This document shows, piece by piece, positions 62,634 through 64,000 of a DNA stretch of 64,000 nt. The DNA comes from Cryptococcus deneoformans JEC21. Lineage: Eukaryota > Basidiomycota > Tremellomycetes > Tremellales > Cryptococcaceae. The notes beneath the pieces were generated by a model. That model had not been told where the DNA came from and made no database searches. It saw only the letters and a list, made by a program, of their open reading frames with translations. How positions within the stretch are numbered: the first letter of the stretch is position 1; each line of letters opens with the position of its first letter. The DNA lies in contig NC_006682.1 in assembly GCF_000091045.1 (NCBI RefSeq), forward strand, positions 231,001 through 295,000, given 5' to 3'. Position numbers and translations under genes: made by a program.

Positions 62634-62640
62634 TATAAAA
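62634..62640 (+). promoter_or_regulatory. TATA box in the right-end gene-poor region
   Basis: CCCTATAAAA is followed by about 1.3 kb of mostly stop-rich, pyrimidine-biased DNA. It suggests a transcription start for a noncoding RNA or a long leader. Confidence 0.35.
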
Positions 62641-63240
62641 CGCAAAAGTCAGGTAGTAGACACATTGTTTGTGAGTATTGCGCACACAACTTGGCCTTAT
62701 ACATGATCGATTTCCTATTTTTCTCTGCCACAATAGTATCTCGGCGACCTCTCCTTACTTCTACATCTATTCTTCTCTGCTCCCTACTCCCCACTCGCGG
62801 ATACCAGCTGATATACATATTCATTAATACCAGATCCTTTGACCTTCGACAGACTTGAAACCTTGCCCTCACACTTCACACGTCCTTGCCTTTCCTACTA
62901 GTATTCATCGCCTTATTAATTTACTTTGCGGTAGTTTTATTTCTTCCTGTTTTTTCAACAGTCACATCTGGTGGATACACGACAGGCACGATCGACAGTC
63001 TGTGCAAGTTGTGTTCGCATTCAAGTTGAAACACCTTGCGTGAATGCTTCCACCTTCGAATGTTTGTCCGCACACACAGAAGATCGACATCTGAAGGCAG
63101 CTTAAAGAGATATCCTGCAGTAATCAGAGCTTGAAACGTGAGCTTACTACTCTCTATCCGCCATTCGCATCGCCTTCGCCTATGTCATGACCCTGCTACA
63201 ATCAAGAGACGTACGCTCATCATACTCTGCCCCAGCTCTG

Positions 63241-63247
63241 TATAAAT
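63241..63247 (+). promoter_or_regulatory. Second TATA-like element
   Basis: TATAAAT is followed by a pyrimidine-rich tract (CTTCACCTCTCTTCAAATTT) and a GTAAGC donor-like site at 63353, a plausible start of a spliced leader or RNA. Confidence 0.35.
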
Positions 63248-64000
63248 CAGGTCTCTTGTGGTCTTCACCTCTCTTCAAATTTTTTTCAATCCGTCACTCC
63301 CAGTTATCGCATCTCAAGACTGTGTTAAGTACTGGTTCCTAGAAATATAACTGTAAGCTTCACAATCAGTTGACGAATGTGATGTGTACCAGCTATTGGG
63401 TGCTGATCCGCACTTCATAATAGCCTAAACATCACGTAGTAGTAATTCAAATTTACTCGCTAGTCGCCCTTGCTTCATACTATCGTGAGTAAGAATGACT
63501 TTTGAGGATGATGATGAGGGCCCTTCTTGATTTGTAATCGACTGTCAGTATGCTAGTGTGGTGATAGCCTGTACATCTGTACAGCAACAGCTGCGCGCAT
63601 CATGGAACGTTGTGTGCCAATCATTTGATCTGCCCATCTACACCAGGAGTGGAGCAGCGGGGAGTGGAGAGCGAACTTTGAAATGTCACTTCGGAAAGAA
63701 TGGAGAGATTGCTTCATGCTCCATTCTACATCCTACATTCTATCAGTAAAGAAGAGCGATGGATTGACTGCCCTTTGCGGTACACCAATGCTTTGCCAAA
63801 GGATGGAGTTTGATATCTAACGGAGGCTGACTTAATATCTGATATCTGATATTTTGATATCACCTAGACAGTTTATCTCTTCTGGCACTCGACGACACTC
63901 AATAACAAACTCAAATCTCACAACGGGGGTGCCTTGACCCCAATCGGGCCGCATTAACAGAATCCCGGCCCCAATAATCCACACATTTGGAAGGCTGGAG

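Larger units (their letters stand above)
58484..64000. other. 5.5-kb gene-poor right end
   Basis: I find no convincing protein-coding exon, tRNA, CRISPR array or terminal-repeat element. There are poly-pyrimidine runs (58680-58715), GATGA repeats (61400-61425), a TGATATC run (63836-63862), and several TATA boxes: 62634-62640 and 63241-63247 on the plus strand and TATAAAA at 60414. The right third may be a promoter and long leader of a plus-strand gene starting beyond the window. Confidence 0.5.

Overview
The window looks like nuclear DNA of a basidiomycete yeast of the genus Cryptococcus (neoformans/gattii group). It is intron-dense, with many introns of roughly 45-70 nt bearing CTRAY-like branch sites. 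It carries a gene that reads clearly as cryptococcal phospholipase B (PLB1), next to a secreted cysteine-rich protein with a C-terminal CPL1-type domain. All gene models were spliced by eye, so coding extents (ATG to stop) are firmer than individual splice sites.

Layout. 1-10 kb: the 5' part of an RSC1/2-like chromatin remodelling subunit (minus, cut by the left edge), a Zn2Cys6 transcription factor, a long promoter region with GATA sites, and an amino-acid permease. 10-25 kb is compact housekeeping: a DUF985 cupin, chorismate mutase, an uncertain hypothetical gene, a short-chain dehydrogenase with an altered catalytic tyrosine, an SBDS-domain (Rtc3-like) protein, HGH1, RAE1, a decayed or unannotated spliced gene at about 22.9-23.3 kb, and an NDUFAF6-like complex I assembly factor. 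25-35 kb: PCNA with an unusual charged insertion and an MluI cell-cycle box upstream, the divergent SAC1 phosphoinositide phosphatase, and a membrane-anchored GMC oxidoreductase.

34.8-41.9 kb is a gene-free island of mobile-element debris: a frameshifted reverse transcriptase, a Tc1/mariner element (37870-39183) with matching inverted ends, TA target duplications and a dead DD34E transposase, and a diverged direct duplication next to it. 42-47 kb holds the two secreted-protein genes. 47-58.5 kb has CDK8, KNL1/Spc105 (with SILK, RVSF and MELT-like motifs), mitochondrial aspartate aminotransferase, and a large protein I do not recognise. 58.5-64 kb has no gene I can support; promoter-like TATA boxes near its right side suggest leader or noncoding transcription.

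How genes relate: there is no evident biosynthetic cluster or defence system. Themes are chromatin and cell-cycle control (RSC, CDK8, PCNA, KNL1), amino-acid metabolism and uptake (permease, chorismate mutase, aspartate aminotransferase), and cell-surface or secreted functions (GMC oxidase, CPL1-like protein, PLB1). The least explained parts are the PCNA insertion, the hidden spliced gene at 22.9-23.3 kb, a small spliced ORF at 55.9-56.1 kb, and the large noncoding right end.
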